Part shown: positions 35,655-45,534 of the stretch, in pieces
Numbering within the stretch: the first letter of the stretch is position 1
Layout: each line of letters starts with the position of its first letter
Assembly (NCBI RefSeq): GCF_020991375.1
Contig: NZ_JAJLQZ010000017.1
Span: 47,253-111,252 of the forward strand
DNA: 64,000 nt
Reading direction: 5' to 3'
Origin: Glycomyces amatae
Lineage (GTDB): Bacteria > Actinomycetota > Actinomycetes > Mycobacteriales > Micromonosporaceae
The notes under the pieces: generated by a model
The model's database searches: none
Told to the model about the DNA's origin: nothing
Seen by the model: only the letters and a program-made list of their open reading frames with translations
Made by a program: the position numbers and the translations under genes

Positions 35655-36461
35655 GTGACCGAATTGCGCTGGCGCTACGGCGCCGCCACCGACGTGGGCA
35701 GAGTCCGCGACCTGAACGAGGACTCCCACCTCGCGTCGCGGCGCCTGCTCGCGGTCGCCGACGGCGTCGGCGGCGCGGCCGCGGGCGAGGTCGCCAGCGG
35801 GGTGACCATCGCCGAGGTGACGCGGCTGGCCCGCCGCTCCCCCGTGGAGGCCCCGGCCGAGCTGGGCGAGGTGGTCGAGGCCGCCCGCGACCGCATCCGG
35901 GCGGCGGTGGCCGAGAACCCCGAGTCCGAGGGGATGGCGACCACGCTGACGGGCCTGTGGCTCGGCGACGACGCGGTCGACATCGTCCATATCGGCGACT
36001 CGCGCGCGTACCAGGTGCGCGGCGAGGACTTCGTGCAGGTGACGGTGGACGACTCGTACGTCCAGCACCTGGTGGACGAGGGCGCGATCACCCCCGCCGA
36101 GGCGCAGGACCACCCGTACAAGTCGGTGGTCACGCGCGTGCTCCAGGCCAACCCCGCCCCCGCGCACTTCGAGACCCGGCCCGCGAAGCTCGGCGACCGG
36201 TACATGCTGTGCTCCGACGGCTTGAGCGACGTCGTGGACGACGCGGTCATCGAGGGCGTCCTGCGCGACTTCGCCGAGCCGCAGGCGGCCGCGGACGAGC
36301 TGGTGCGGCTCGCCCTGGAGGGCGGCGGCCCCGACAACGTGACCGTGGTCGTGGGCGACGTCTCCGAGCACCGGCCCCTCAAGCGCTGGCCCTGGGTGGT
36401 CGCGGCGGTCGCCGCGGTGCTCGTGGTGGCCGCGATCGCGCTCGGCCTGTATTTCCTCTGA
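35655..36461 (+). CDS. PP2C-type Ser/Thr phosphatase with C-terminal membrane anchor
   Basis: This 268-aa protein has all PP2C metal-site motifs: RDLNEDS, VADGVGG, MATTLTGLW, IGDSRAY, CSDGLSDVV and GPDNVTVV. A single hydrophobic helix (about 248-266) at the extreme C-terminus anchors it in the membrane. GTG at 35655 is the start. It is the likely antagonist of the divergent kinase. Confidence 0.92.
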   Translation: MTELRWRYGAATDVGRVRDLNEDSHLASRRLLAVADGVGGAAAGEVASGVTIAEVTRLARRSPVEAPAELGEVVEAARDRIRAAVAENPESEGMATTLTGLWLGDDAVDIVHIGDSRAYQVRGEDFVQVTVDDSYVQHLVDEGAITPAEAQDHPYKSVVTRVLQANPAPAHFETRPAKLGDRYMLCSDGLSDVVDDAVIEGVLRDFAEPQAAADELVRLALEGGGPDNVTVVVGDVSEHRPLKRWPWVVAAVAAVLVVAAIALGLYFL

Positions 36462-36515
36462 GGCGCTGTGCTCCTCTGAGGTCCTGCACCCCTTGAGGCG
36501 CGGGCGGAGGGCGGT

Positions 36516-37232
36516 TCATCCGCCGTCCGGCACCGTCGGCCAGGTGAAGGGGAGGCCGAGGTTCGCGCCCTCCGAGCGGGCCGCGTAGTCGAAGAACGCG
36601 GCGTCGTCGGCGGTGACGTTCTTCAGGTGGCCGTGCAGCTCGTAGCCGATGACGCCGACGAGGCGGTTCCAGGCGAGGATCAGGCGCGCCGTGGCCTCGG
36701 GGGTGAACGCCTCGCCCTCCAGGAGCACGAGCATCGCCGGGTCGATGGCGGCCGGGTCGCACTCGGGACCGGTGAGCGGGCGCAGGACCGCCGCGCGCCC
36801 GGCGTCGGCGACGATGCGCGCGAGCGTGAGCGGCATGCGCCCGGCGACCTCGGCAGTGATGTGGGGCGCGGCGTAACCGGGGACGGGCGTGCCGTACATG
36901 AGCGCGTACTCGTGGCGGTTGGCCAGGGACCAGGCCCGGACGGCGCGCCAGACGGCGAGCCAGCGGGCCTCCGGTGCGGCCTCCGGCCGGTCGGCTTCGA
37001 TCGCGGCCTCGCCGATCTCGCTGTACGCCTCGACGAGCAGCGAGGTGAGCAGCTCGTCCCGGCTGGCGAAATAGCGGTAGACGGCGGAGGAGGCCATGCC
37101 GAGTTCGCGGGCGACGGAGCGGAGTGAGAGCCCGGCGGCGCCGGCCTCGCCGAGCTGCCGCCGGGCGGCGGCCAGGATCTCCCTGGTCAGTTCGGCGCGG
37201 GCGCGTTCGCGGGCGGTTCTCGGTGCGTTCAT
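36516..37232 (-). CDS. TetR/AcrR family transcriptional regulator
   Basis: This 238-aa protein has an N-terminal HTH (about 10-58): REILAAARRQLGEAGAAGLS and VARELGMASSAVYRYFASRD. The C-terminal ligand domain (about 80-210) resembles the WHG-type TetR_C (ANRHEYALMYGTPVPGY). It is divergent from a membrane protein gene across 119 bp containing several inverted repeats, so it probably represses that gene and itself. The ligand is unknown. Confidence 0.88.
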   Translation of the reverse strand: MNAPRTARERARAELTREILAAARRQLGEAGAAGLSLRSVARELGMASSAVYRYFASRDELLTSLLVEAYSEIGEAAIEADRPEAAPEARWLAVWRAVRAWSLANRHEYALMYGTPVPGYAAPHITAEVAGRMPLTLARIVADAGRAAVLRPLTGPECDPAAIDPAMLVLLEGEAFTPEATARLILAWNRLVGVIGYELHGHLKNVTADDAAFFDYAARSEGANLGLPFTWPTVPDGG

Positions 37233-37252
37233 CAGACCAGTGTACAGAAACG

Positions 37253-37310
37253 AGAGCACTGCTCTTGCATTGCCGGAGGCGATGTGCAATCATTGCTCTC
37301 AACAGAGAGC
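37253..37310. promoter_or_regulatory. TetR operator region with inverted repeats
   Basis: Two palindromes lie between the divergent tetR and membrane-protein genes: AGAGCA-C-TGCTCT (37253-37265) and GCTCTC-AACA-GAGAGC (37295-37310). TTGCA and TGCAA arms lie between them. The GAGAGC/GCTCTC half-site is shared by both, which fits paired binding sites of the local TetR protein. Confidence 0.5.
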
Positions 37311-37351
37311 GCCGCTCGCTAAAGTGAGCAGTGAACCCACTAGGAGCCTCC

Positions 37352-38029
37352 ATGTCCCTCCCCCGCACCGCCCCCGACCCCCGCGCCCGCATGGGCGCCG
37401 TCGCCTTCGGCCTCGCCGGGATCCTGTTCGCCGTCTACGAGGCCGCCGCGCCGCGCGAGGACCAGACCACCCTCGCCGGGGCCGCGTCCTGGACCAGCGC
37501 CGGATGGACGATCGCGCACGTCGCCGCGATCGTCGGCCTCATCCTCATCCCGCTCGGCTACGGCGCGATCCGCGGGCTCCTGGAAGGGAACCGGAACGAG
37601 CGGACCGCGTTCGCGGCCGCGACCGTCGGCTACATCGGATCGGCCCTGACGATCTCGTACTACGGCGCGGAGGTCTACGGCCTCAAGGCGATCGGCGCTC
37701 GCGCCGTCGCGGACGGGGACGCCTCGCTGACCGAGGTCGGCGACGCCTTCCGCTACGACCCGACCGCCATGTCCGTCTTCGCGATCGGGCTGGTCCTGAT
37801 CGCCGTCGCCGCGGTACTCGCCGCCGTGGCCGTGTGGCGCTCGGGGACCCTGCACCGCTGGAGCGCCGTCCCGCTCGCCGTGCTCCTGGCGACGATGCTG
37901 CCGCAGTACTTCCTGCCCCACTCGGCCCGGATCGCCTGGGGCGCGCTGGTCATGGTGGCGGCCCTGTGGCTCGCGGCCGCGCTGTGGCGCGCCGCGGCGG
38001 CCCCGGCCCGCGAACTCCAGGACGCGTGA
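37352..38029 (+). CDS. multi-pass membrane protein of unknown function
   Basis: This 225-aa protein starts at the ATG at 37352, with TAGGAG 6 bases upstream. Six hydrophobic segments are visible, among them GAVAFGLAGILFAVYEAAA, WTIAHVAAIVGLILIPLGYG and GALVMVAALWLAAALW. No transport or enzyme motif is recognised. It is probably controlled by the divergent TetR regulator, which suggests a stress- or drug-related role, but that is inference. Confidence 0.7.
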   Translation: MSLPRTAPDPRARMGAVAFGLAGILFAVYEAAAPREDQTTLAGAASWTSAGWTIAHVAAIVGLILIPLGYGAIRGLLEGNRNERTAFAAATVGYIGSALTISYYGAEVYGLKAIGARAVADGDASLTEVGDAFRYDPTAMSVFAIGLVLIAVAAVLAAVAVWRSGTLHRWSAVPLAVLLATMLPQYFLPHSARIAWGALVMVAALWLAAALWRAAAAPARELQDA

Positions 38030-38034
38030 GCGGA

Positions 38035-38077
38035 ACGCGAAGGGCCCCGCGATCATCGATCGCGGGGCCCTTCGCGT
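38035..38077. terminator. long perfect hairpin terminator
   Basis: A 19-bp perfect stem (ACGCGAAGGGCCCCGCGAT with its complement) and a 5-base loop begin 6 bases after the membrane-protein stop. The remaining spacer to ppx (38078-38292) shows no gene. Confidence 0.75.
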
Positions 38078-38292
38078 CGTCCAGGACTCGTCCGCAGGCG
38101 CCAGGCCCTGTTCGCGAACTCCCGGCGGGCCGGTATCCGAGTCCGTGAATCGGTTCGGTCGCAAGGCGGCAGCCGCTCCGGGCCGCCGGTGCCGCCTCCG
38201 GAGGACCGCTGACGCGGGCCCTCGGCCGCCCGCGCGCGGCGACCGGTTCGGATGGCGGCGGCACGACGACCCGCGGCGTTCGCCAACAGGGC

Positions 38293-39213
38293 CTAGGCCG
38301 ACAGCGCGATGCCGTCGAGGATGTCGTGCTCGCTGATGAGCACCGCGTCGATCCCGCTTTGCTCCATGATGGTGCGCAGCACCAGGGCCCCGCCGACGAT
38401 GACGTCGGCCCGGCCCGGGTGCATCACCGGGATCGCCAGGCGGGCGGCGTGGTCGGCGGCGGCCAGGTCGGCGGCGACCCGGGCGACCTCGGCGTAGGTC
38501 AGGCGGGTGCCGTCGATCGCCTCCGGATCGTACGCGTCGAGGCCCAGGCTGATCGCGGCGATCGTGGTCGCCGTCCCGGCCACGGCCACCAGCTCGGTCG
38601 CCTCGCGGTCGGCGTCGGCCACCGCGAGCGCCTTGTCGGCCACCGCGGTGATGTCGGCGACCGCGGCGTCGAGCTCGCCGGGCAGCGGCGGGTCCGAGCG
38701 CAGGTGGCGCTCGGTCATGCGGACGCAGCCGACGTCGACCGAGATGGCCGCGGCGACCTCGGCGCCCGTGCCGCGCACGAACTCCGTCGAGCCGCCGCCG
38801 ATGTCGACCAGGAGCCGCTGGCCCTCGTGGGCCGGCAGCGTGGCGACCGCCCCGGTGAAGGAGAGGCGCGCCTCCTCGTCGCCGGTGATGACCTCGGGGG
38901 CCTGGCCGAGCACGGACTCGACCATGGCCGTGAAGTCGGCGGCGTTCCGGGCGTCGCGGCTGGCGGAGGTGGCGACCATGCGGATCGCCTCGGCGCCGTG
39001 CTCGCGGATCTGGGCGGTGTAGTCGGCGAGGGCGGCGCGGGTGCGCGCCAAGGCGGCCTCCGAGAGGCGCCCGGTCTGGTCGACGCCTTCGCCCAGGCGC
39101 ACGACCTCCATGCGGCGCACCACGTCGTGGAGCCGGCCCTCGTCGTCGACGTCGGCGATGAGCAGGCGGATCGAGTTGGTGCCGCAGTCGATGCCGGCCA
39201 CGCGGCGGGTCAT
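38293..39213 (-). CDS. ppx: exopolyphosphatase / pppGpp phosphohydrolase family protein
   Basis: This 306-aa ASKHA-fold protein has GIDCGTNSIRLLIADV (about 7-22) and VDIGGGSTEFV as phosphate-binding loops. ATSASRDARNAADF and VAGTATTIAAISLGL are GppA/Ppx signatures. It hydrolyses polyphosphate or pppGpp. It is the short actinobacterial form without the C-terminal HD domain. The start overlaps the DUF501 stop as ATGA, in the conserved order eno-divIC-DUF501-ppx. Confidence 0.9.
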   Translation of the reverse strand: MTRRVAGIDCGTNSIRLLIADVDDEGRLHDVVRRMEVVRLGEGVDQTGRLSEAALARTRAALADYTAQIREHGAEAIRMVATSASRDARNAADFTAMVESVLGQAPEVITGDEEARLSFTGAVATLPAHEGQRLLVDIGGGSTEFVRGTGAEVAAAISVDVGCVRMTERHLRSDPPLPGELDAAVADITAVADKALAVADADREATELVAVAGTATTIAAISLGLDAYDPEAIDGTRLTYAEVARVAADLAAADHAARLAIPVMHPGRADVIVGGALVLRTIMEQSGIDAVLISEHDILDGIALSA

Positions 39214-39743
39214 TCGGCGGCCTCCTCTCCGTGCACGCAGCTGCCGTTCGCCCACCATTCGGGGAGCATGTCGATCGCCTCGTCGCCGAACGGGTCGACG
39301 CCGGGCCCGGCCGCGAGGGCGTGGCCGACGAGCGCGTGGAGGCATTTGACGCGGTCGGGCAGCCCGCCCGCGGAGACCCCCGCGATCTCGGGGACCTCGC
39401 CGAGCCGGGCGCGCCGGGCGAGGTAGTCCTCGTGGGCGCGGCGGTGGTGCTCGGCGAGCTCGGGGTCGGCGGCGAGCGCCGCGTTCATGTCCTTCATGAC
39501 CCCGCCGCCTTCGAGCCTGCCGATGGCCGAGGCGGCCTTGGGGCAGGTCAGGTAGTAGGTGGTGGGGAACGGCGAGCCGTCGGGCAGCCGCGGCTCGGTC
39601 TCGACGACCGCGGGCTGCCCGCAGGGGCAGCGCCAGGCCACAGCGTGCGCGCCGCGGATCGGGCGGCCGAGCTGGGCGGTGACGGCGGCCGCGTCGGCCT
39701 CGGTCACCGGCTGGGGCCGCTGGGGCCACGCTTCGGGCTTCAC
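39210..39743 (-). CDS. DUF501 family protein
   Basis: This 177-aa protein has TAQLGRPIRGAHAVAWRCPC, PLPDGSPFPTTYYLTCPKA-like text (PDGSPFPTTYYLTCPKA) and GLPDRVKCLHALVGHALAAG. This is the DUF501 pattern, with conserved Cys and His that may bind metal. The GTG at 39743 avoids overlap with divIC. Longer in-frame starts to 39836 exist but are less likely. It is coupled to ppx by ATGA. The function is unknown. Confidence 0.85.
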   Translation of the reverse strand: MKPEAWPQRPQPVTEADAAAVTAQLGRPIRGAHAVAWRCPCGQPAVVETEPRLPDGSPFPTTYYLTCPKAASAIGRLEGGGVMKDMNAALAADPELAEHHRRAHEDYLARRARLGEVPEIAGVSAGGLPDRVKCLHALVGHALAAGPGVDPFGDEAIDMLPEWWANGSCVHGEEAAE

Positions 39744-39783
39744 AGGGCCCCCGCCCGGGGCGTCCGCTCGTTCACCTTCGTGT

Positions 39784-40311
39784 TCACTCCGCTGCTTCCT
39801 CGGTTTCCTCTGAGTCGAGCCGGTCGGCGTCTTCAAAGGTAGCGGCCAGCTCGTCGTACCAGGTCAGCTCGGCGGTCTCTTCGTTGTCCGCGCCACCGGT
39901 GCGCTCGGGGTCGTTCTCGTCGATGACGATGACCAGGTCCTCGCCGGGGGGCACGAGGAGGAGGCTGGAGCGGATCTGTGCCTCGACGTACTCGGGGTCC
40001 TCCCACTTGAGACGCTCGGCCTCGAGGTCCTCGATGTGCTCCTGCTGGGCCGACTGCTCGGTCTCGAGGCGGTTGATCTCGATGCGCTGCTCGATGTAGG
40101 TGCGCAGCGGGTAGGCGTAGGCGAGGGCCAGCGCGGAGAGGACGAGGGCGAGGACCGCGGCGCGGCGGGAGACCTTGCGGGCGGGGCGGTAGCGGACCCG
40201 CTTGACCTGGGCGCGGGACGTGCTGCCGGGGGCGGGCCTGCGGGCGGCGCGGGTGCGGCCGGGTCCGGTGGATCGCCCTCCGGGGCGGCTGGGTCGGCGG
40301 CTCGCGTTCAC
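39784..40311 (-). CDS. septum formation initiator FtsB/DivIC family protein
   Basis: This 175-aa protein has an Arg/Pro-rich basic cytoplasmic N-terminus (1-48). One membrane helix follows (about 50-68, AAVLALVLSALALAYAY), then a leucine-heptad coiled coil (about 72-105) ending in the family motif WEDPEYVEAQIRSSLLLVPP. The tail is acidic (about 125-175). The protein joins the divisome bridge with FtsL/FtsQ homologues. It lies between eno and DUF501 as in other actinobacteria. Confidence 0.9.
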   Translation of the reverse strand: MNASRRPSRPGGRSTGPGRTRAARRPAPGSTSRAQVKRVRYRPARKVSRRAAVLALVLSALALAYAYPLRTYIEQRIEINRLETEQSAQQEHIEDLEAERLKWEDPEYVEAQIRSSLLLVPPGEDLVIVIDENDPERTGGADNEETAELTWYDELAATFEDADRLDSEETEEAAE

Positions 40312-40340
40312 GGGCCCAGCCTAGTCGATCCGGGGAGGCG

Positions 40341-40372
40341 GAAGGCCCCCGCGCCGGAGCGCGGGGGCCTTC
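40341..40372 (-). terminator. terminator downstream of eno
   Basis: A perfect 14-bp stem (GAAGGCCCCCGCGC with its complement) closes a CGGA tetraloop between the eno stop and the divIC start. It may reduce read-through into divIC. Confidence 0.75.
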
Positions 40373-40459
40373 GGTCCGCGGTTCCCGGGGCCGGGCTTCA
40401 GGTTCCCTTCAGGTCGCTTCAGCCCTGCTTCAGGTTCGCGCGGCTACGGTGTCACTGGC

Positions 40460-42094
<1,635 letters not shown>

Positions 42095-42727
42095 ATGATC
42101 GTGCAGAACCCCCTTCGACGCTGCGCTGCCCTCGGCGCGGCGGCGCTGCTGGCGCTCGCCGGCTGCCAGAGCGGAGGAGGCGGCGAGGAGGCGGCCTCGG
42201 AGGACCAGGTCGCCCTCACCGAGTTGAGCAACCGCCTCATCGAGGGCGAGGACCACGCCTACACCGCCGAGTACCTGGTCGAGGGCTCGGAGGACGCGGT
42301 GCTGGTGGCGGTGGACCCGGAGGCCGGGACGGCCGCGGTGGTCATCGGGGACCGCCCCGAGCTGTGGACGGGCGGGGACGGGACCGAACTGGCGGTGTGG
42401 CTCGGGGAGCGGCTCGGCGACGTGCTGCCCTCCGACGAGGACGTGGCGTCCTGGCTCTCGGCGACCGCGGCGGACGCGTCGGCCTCGACCGAGTTCTCCG
42501 ACACGACGCTGGCCGGGGAGCTGGCCGACTGCGTGGACGTGCAGGGCGCCGAGGACTCGCCGGTCGGCTCGTTCGAAGTGTGCGTCACCACCGTGGGAGT
42601 CATCGCCAGCGTCACCGCGAAGGTGGAAGCGACCGCCTACACCGTCAAGCTCGTGAACTACCACGACGGAGTCGACGCGGCGTGGATGAGCGAGATCAGC
42701 GGACAGGCCACCGGCCGCAACCAGTAG
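42095..42727 (+). CDS. secreted lipoprotein of unknown function
   Basis: This 210-aa protein has an N-terminal signal LRRCAALGAAALLALAGCQS with the lipobox LAGC. An acidic Gly/Glu linker and a soluble extracytoplasmic domain with a probable disulfide (ADCVDVQG and FEVCVTTVG) follow. The segment VEATAYTVKLVNYHDGVDA resembles the beta-sheet of small actinobacterial lipoproteins, but no named family was recognised. GGAAGTGGAG lies about 7 bases upstream of the ATG. Confidence 0.75.
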   Translation: MIVQNPLRRCAALGAAALLALAGCQSGGGGEEAASEDQVALTELSNRLIEGEDHAYTAEYLVEGSEDAVLVAVDPEAGTAAVVIGDRPELWTGGDGTELAVWLGERLGDVLPSDEDVASWLSATAADASASTEFSDTTLAGELADCVDVQGAEDSPVGSFEVCVTTVGVIASVTAKVEATAYTVKLVNYHDGVDAAWMSEISGQATGRNQ

Positions 42728-42733
42728 ATTCGG

Positions 42734-42844
42734 GCGCCGCGCCTCGCAGCGGCGCGTTAGAGTCGGCCGGCGGGCCGGGCTCGGCGCTACGGGGGTTCAC
42801 CTGAGAAGGTGGCAGCGCCGACCCGGCCCGCCGCCTTTCGCGGC
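42734..42844 (+). other. cluster of three G+C-rich hairpins
   Basis: The first stem-loop is GCGCCGC with GCGGCGC (42734-42755). The second is a long stem, 42768-42786 with 42816-42833, with one bulged base. It encloses an inner CACCT-GAGA-AGGTG hairpin whose loop is of GNRA type. A third small stem (GCCGC/GCGGC) overlaps the end. It follows the lipoprotein gene and precedes tRNA-Glu. It may be a terminator or a structured small RNA. Confidence 0.45.
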
Positions 42845-42958
42845 GGCGGCCTTCTCGGTAGGCCACATCACAACTCCCCTCCCGGTTGCGGGCCCCGGAG
42901 GTCATGTGTGTAAAGTTGTCGTCGTTGCCGCGGCGAGCCGCGGCCGACAGAAGGCCAA

Positions 42959-43034
42959 GCTCCCGTCGTCTAGGGGCCTAGGACGCCGCCCTCTCAAGGC
43001 GGAAACGGCGGTTCGAATCCGCTCGGGAGTACCA
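42959..43034 (+). tRNA. tRNA-Glu (anticodon CTC), element insertion site
   Basis: The acceptor stem GCTCCCG pairs with CGGGAGT. The anticodon stem CCGCC/GGCGG encloses the loop CTCTCAA, giving anticodon CTC at 42993-42995. The T-arm is GGCGG-TTCGAAT-CCGCT. CCA follows at 43032-43034. The mobile element begins at its 3' end, and the recombinase frame on the other strand runs into it. Confidence 0.95.
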
Positions 43035-44871
43035 AAGTATTGATGTTCGAACACGGTCGGATCGAAAGATCCGGCCGTTTCGCGTATGTCCGATTTTCGA
43101 ACTCGAACATGCGCACCAGCACGGAGGGCGACTCCCCCTCCTCGCCCGACACCTGTGCCTCTTCGATCTCTACCGCAACGTCCGCGTCAGCGGTGAGCTG
43201 TCCCAGTAGCTCCGGGTCGAACAAGGTGCTGAACGGCTCGGTCATCTCGAAGCGCTCGATACCGCCGTCTTCATCAACGTAGAACTTCTCGAACAGCCCT
43301 TGATTCATCAAGCGGCGGATCAACGGCGTTCCATCGACATACGCCCTGGCGCAGTCCTGAGCGATCTCCAACGCCCGGCCGAGTGTGGCTTCGAGGTGTT
43401 CGACCCCGCGTGACGCTGTCGCAATCGCATTGACTGCCTCGTTCACTTCGCGGGTAAGCCGGACCATTTCCGTCTTCATGAGGTCCAGCGGCACCGCGCC
43501 AGAGTAGTGAGCCTGGAGCAGCTTCTCTTGCTGTGTCTTGGCATCCTTGAGGCGCTTCTCAGCCTGGCGCTGCATCTCGGCAGCTTCACGGCGATCGCCT
43601 TGCAGCTCTGTCACCACGGCAGCACGAATTTCCTCTGCCCTCGTCGAGGGCATGTGCAGGCGGGCATAGAGCGCTTCGACACCAACCTCGATCTTTTGCG
43701 CAGCCACGTACTTGCGTGTGCAGCCATTGCGCTTGTGGCGCCGACCGCCGCACACGAAGTAGCTGTACTCATCTCCGGCACGCCCCCGGTTCTTAGAGAA
43801 GATCATGAGAGATCCGCAGCCACCGCAGAACAACGACCCCTTCAAGAAGTGCTGGTGCTTGCGCTCCTTCTCCCCCGCCAGATTGTGAGCGCTCAAGACG
43901 TCCTGAACACGCAGCCACGTCTCCACGCTCACCAGTGGCTCGTGCCTGCCCTCATGGAATACGCCTTGGTACGGCACCACGCCGATGTAGTACGGATTGC
44001 GAAGTATATGGTGAGTTCCGCTGATGGTCAGCTTCTTGCTGGTGCGCTTGCGGGTGGCGCGAGTCCGCAGGCCTTTCTCGTTTAGGGCGTCGGTCAGACG
44101 GCGCAGCGACCAGTCCCCCAAGGAGTACTGCTCGAAAGCCCAGCGCACCAACGGTGCTCGATCCGGGTCAACGATCACCGTCCGAACCTCGACACCGTCC
44201 TTGAGCACTCGATGGTTGAGGTACCCGAGCGGCGCTTGGAACGGCGTGCCACCACGCTTCGCCTTGGTGACCATGCCCTTGAGAACTTCCACCCCAAGGT
44301 TATCCGAGTGATACTGCGCCACGCCCGCCATGACGTTGTAGAGCAATTTCCCGACCGGCGTCTCATCCACGGGTTCGGATACCGAGATGAGCTTGGCTCC
44401 AGCGCGTGCGATCGCCCCGTTGATTTCGACGTCATCAGCACGGTTCCGTGCCAACCGGTCGATCTTGTGGACCACCACGTAGTCAATTTTCTTGGCTCTC
44501 AGCTCACGCAGCATCTTCTGCAGCTCCGGCCGGTTGGCAGACTTGGCCGACTCGCCTGCGTCCACGTACTCCTCGACTAGGATGCCGCCGAGCTGCCGTA
44601 CCTTCAGAAGACAAGCTTCGCGCTGGGCCGGTATCGAGTAGCCCTCCAGCTCACCGCCGATGAGCGCCTGCTCCTCCGTGCTGACCCGAAGGTAGGTCAC
44701 GAGGCGAGGAATTTCAGCCTTCGATGCCACCTGGTCGCCAACACTCAGTAGCCCTACTGAATCCGGTCTGCCATTCGGCTTGTTGAGCTCATTGATCAGA
44801 GCGTTGCGCGCAGTCCCGCGACCCTTGTATCTTCTCTTACTGGCTTCGTTATACGCGGATTTGCCGTCCAT
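42994..44871 (-). CDS. large serine recombinase (element integrase)
   Basis: This 625-aa protein has a resolvase N-terminal domain (about 55-200) with the nucleophile Ser64 in TYLRVST and IDRLARNRADD. The recombinase domain (about 215-330) contains GYLNHRVLKDG and LRNPYYIGVVPY. A zinc-ribbon (about 347-385, CGGCGSLMIFSKNRG) and a coiled coil (about 415-480) follow. It would catalyse attP x attB integration. The start at 44871 has AAGGAG upstream. The last twelve codons and the stop lie inside tRNA-Glu (antisense), so the insertion junction forms the gene end. It is the first gene of the element. Confidence 0.92.
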   Translation of the reverse strand: MDGKSAYNEASKRRYKGRGTARNALINELNKPNGRPDSVGLLSVGDQVASKAEIPRLVTYLRVSTEEQALIGGELEGYSIPAQREACLLKVRQLGGILVEEYVDAGESAKSANRPELQKMLRELRAKKIDYVVVHKIDRLARNRADDVEINGAIARAGAKLISVSEPVDETPVGKLLYNVMAGVAQYHSDNLGVEVLKGMVTKAKRGGTPFQAPLGYLNHRVLKDGVEVRTVIVDPDRAPLVRWAFEQYSLGDWSLRRLTDALNEKGLRTRATRKRTSKKLTISGTHHILRNPYYIGVVPYQGVFHEGRHEPLVSVETWLRVQDVLSAHNLAGEKERKHQHFLKGSLFCGGCGSLMIFSKNRGRAGDEYSYFVCGGRRHKRNGCTRKYVAAQKIEVGVEALYARLHMPSTRAEEIRAAVVTELQGDRREAAEMQRQAEKRLKDAKTQQEKLLQAHYSGAVPLDLMKTEMVRLTREVNEAVNAIATASRGVEHLEATLGRALEIAQDCARAYVDGTPLIRRLMNQGLFEKFYVDEDGGIERFEMTEPFSTLFDPELLGQLTADADVAVEIEEAQVSGEEGESPSVLVRMFEFENRTYAKRPDLSIRPCSNINTLVLPSGFEPPFPP

Positions 44872-44886
44872 TTTCGTTCTCCTTTC

Positions 44887-44912
44887 TCTCGCGAGAACGC
44901 GCATATGCGCGT
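44887..44912. promoter_or_regulatory. adjacent palindromes upstream of the recombinase gene
   Basis: TCTCGCGAGA (44887-44896) is followed directly by the 16-bp perfect palindrome ACGCGCATATGCGCGT (44897-44912). These lie 16-41 bases before the ATG. A further ATACAT-TCCC-ATGTAT repeat lies at 44975-44990 in a very A+T-rich stretch that probably holds the promoter. They are likely operators for an element repressor. Confidence 0.5.
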
Positions 44913-44974
44913 CTCAGTCCAGGCAGGGTACACCTGGGAAAACGTCCCCGCCAGGCCTGATTTTGCTTATATAT

Positions 44975-44990
44975 ATACATTCCCATGTAT
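44975..44990. promoter_or_regulatory. A+T-rich inverted repeat in recombinase promoter region
   Basis: ATACAT and ATGTAT flank TCCC inside the run TATATATA...TATTTATTATT (44969-44999). Between 44872 and 45132 there is no gene. This A+T-rich patch in G+C-rich surroundings is the most likely promoter for the leftward recombinase gene. Confidence 0.35.
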
Positions 44991-45132
44991 TTATTATTTC
45001 AGGATTTTCGACTCTCAAGAGCTGTGGAATATGCAGCATCGAGATGGTCGAGAACCCATTTAATCGGGGTAGAGAGTCAGCAGGAATGCCGCTCTCCACC
45101 CCGTGTGGCAGCCGAGCGATGCCTTTAACGGC

Positions 45133-45444
45133 TCAGCCCTGACCACCACTCTTGCGCCGAGATGTCGTCTTCACCTCCGCGCTCGCCGGGGTCCCAGACC
45201 CGAACAGCGCCTGGATGGCGTCGCGCCGGGCCGCCGCCTCACGTTCGATCTCTTCGAGCGCGGCAGCGGCACGAGCAGCGAAGTCGCCTTCGGCGCGCTT
45301 GCGGGCCACGTACTCCTCGACCGCGCGTCGCAGCGCGTCGGCGAGGGACAGCCCGTCCAGCTGGGCCACCAGCGTGAACTGCGCGTGCAGTTCGTCCGGC
45401 AGCTTGATGCCTAGCGTCTTGATGCCCGAACTCTTGGGCTCCAT
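45133..45444 (-). CDS. ribbon-helix-helix protein
   Basis: This 103-aa protein starts at the ATG at 45444, with GAGGAGGAG just upstream. Residues about 7-45 fit a CopG-like ribbon-helix-helix (KTLGIKLPDELHAQFTLVAQ followed by SLADALRRAVEEYVARKR). A basic/acidic helix and a Lys/Arg-rich tail (SRRKSGGQG) follow. It probably binds DNA as a dimer and could regulate transfer or partition genes of the element. The exact target is unknown. Confidence 0.65.
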   Translation of the reverse strand: MEPKSSGIKTLGIKLPDELHAQFTLVAQLDGLSLADALRRAVEEYVARKRAEGDFAARAAAALEEIEREAAARRDAIQALFGSGTPASAEVKTTSRRKSGGQG

Positions 45445-45534
45445 AACGCTCCTCCTCGGTGTGGTGCGGCTGGCCATCTCCCTGCAAGAGATGACGATTC
45501 TCAGCCGCAGGCCCCCGACGAGCCACCCCGTATC

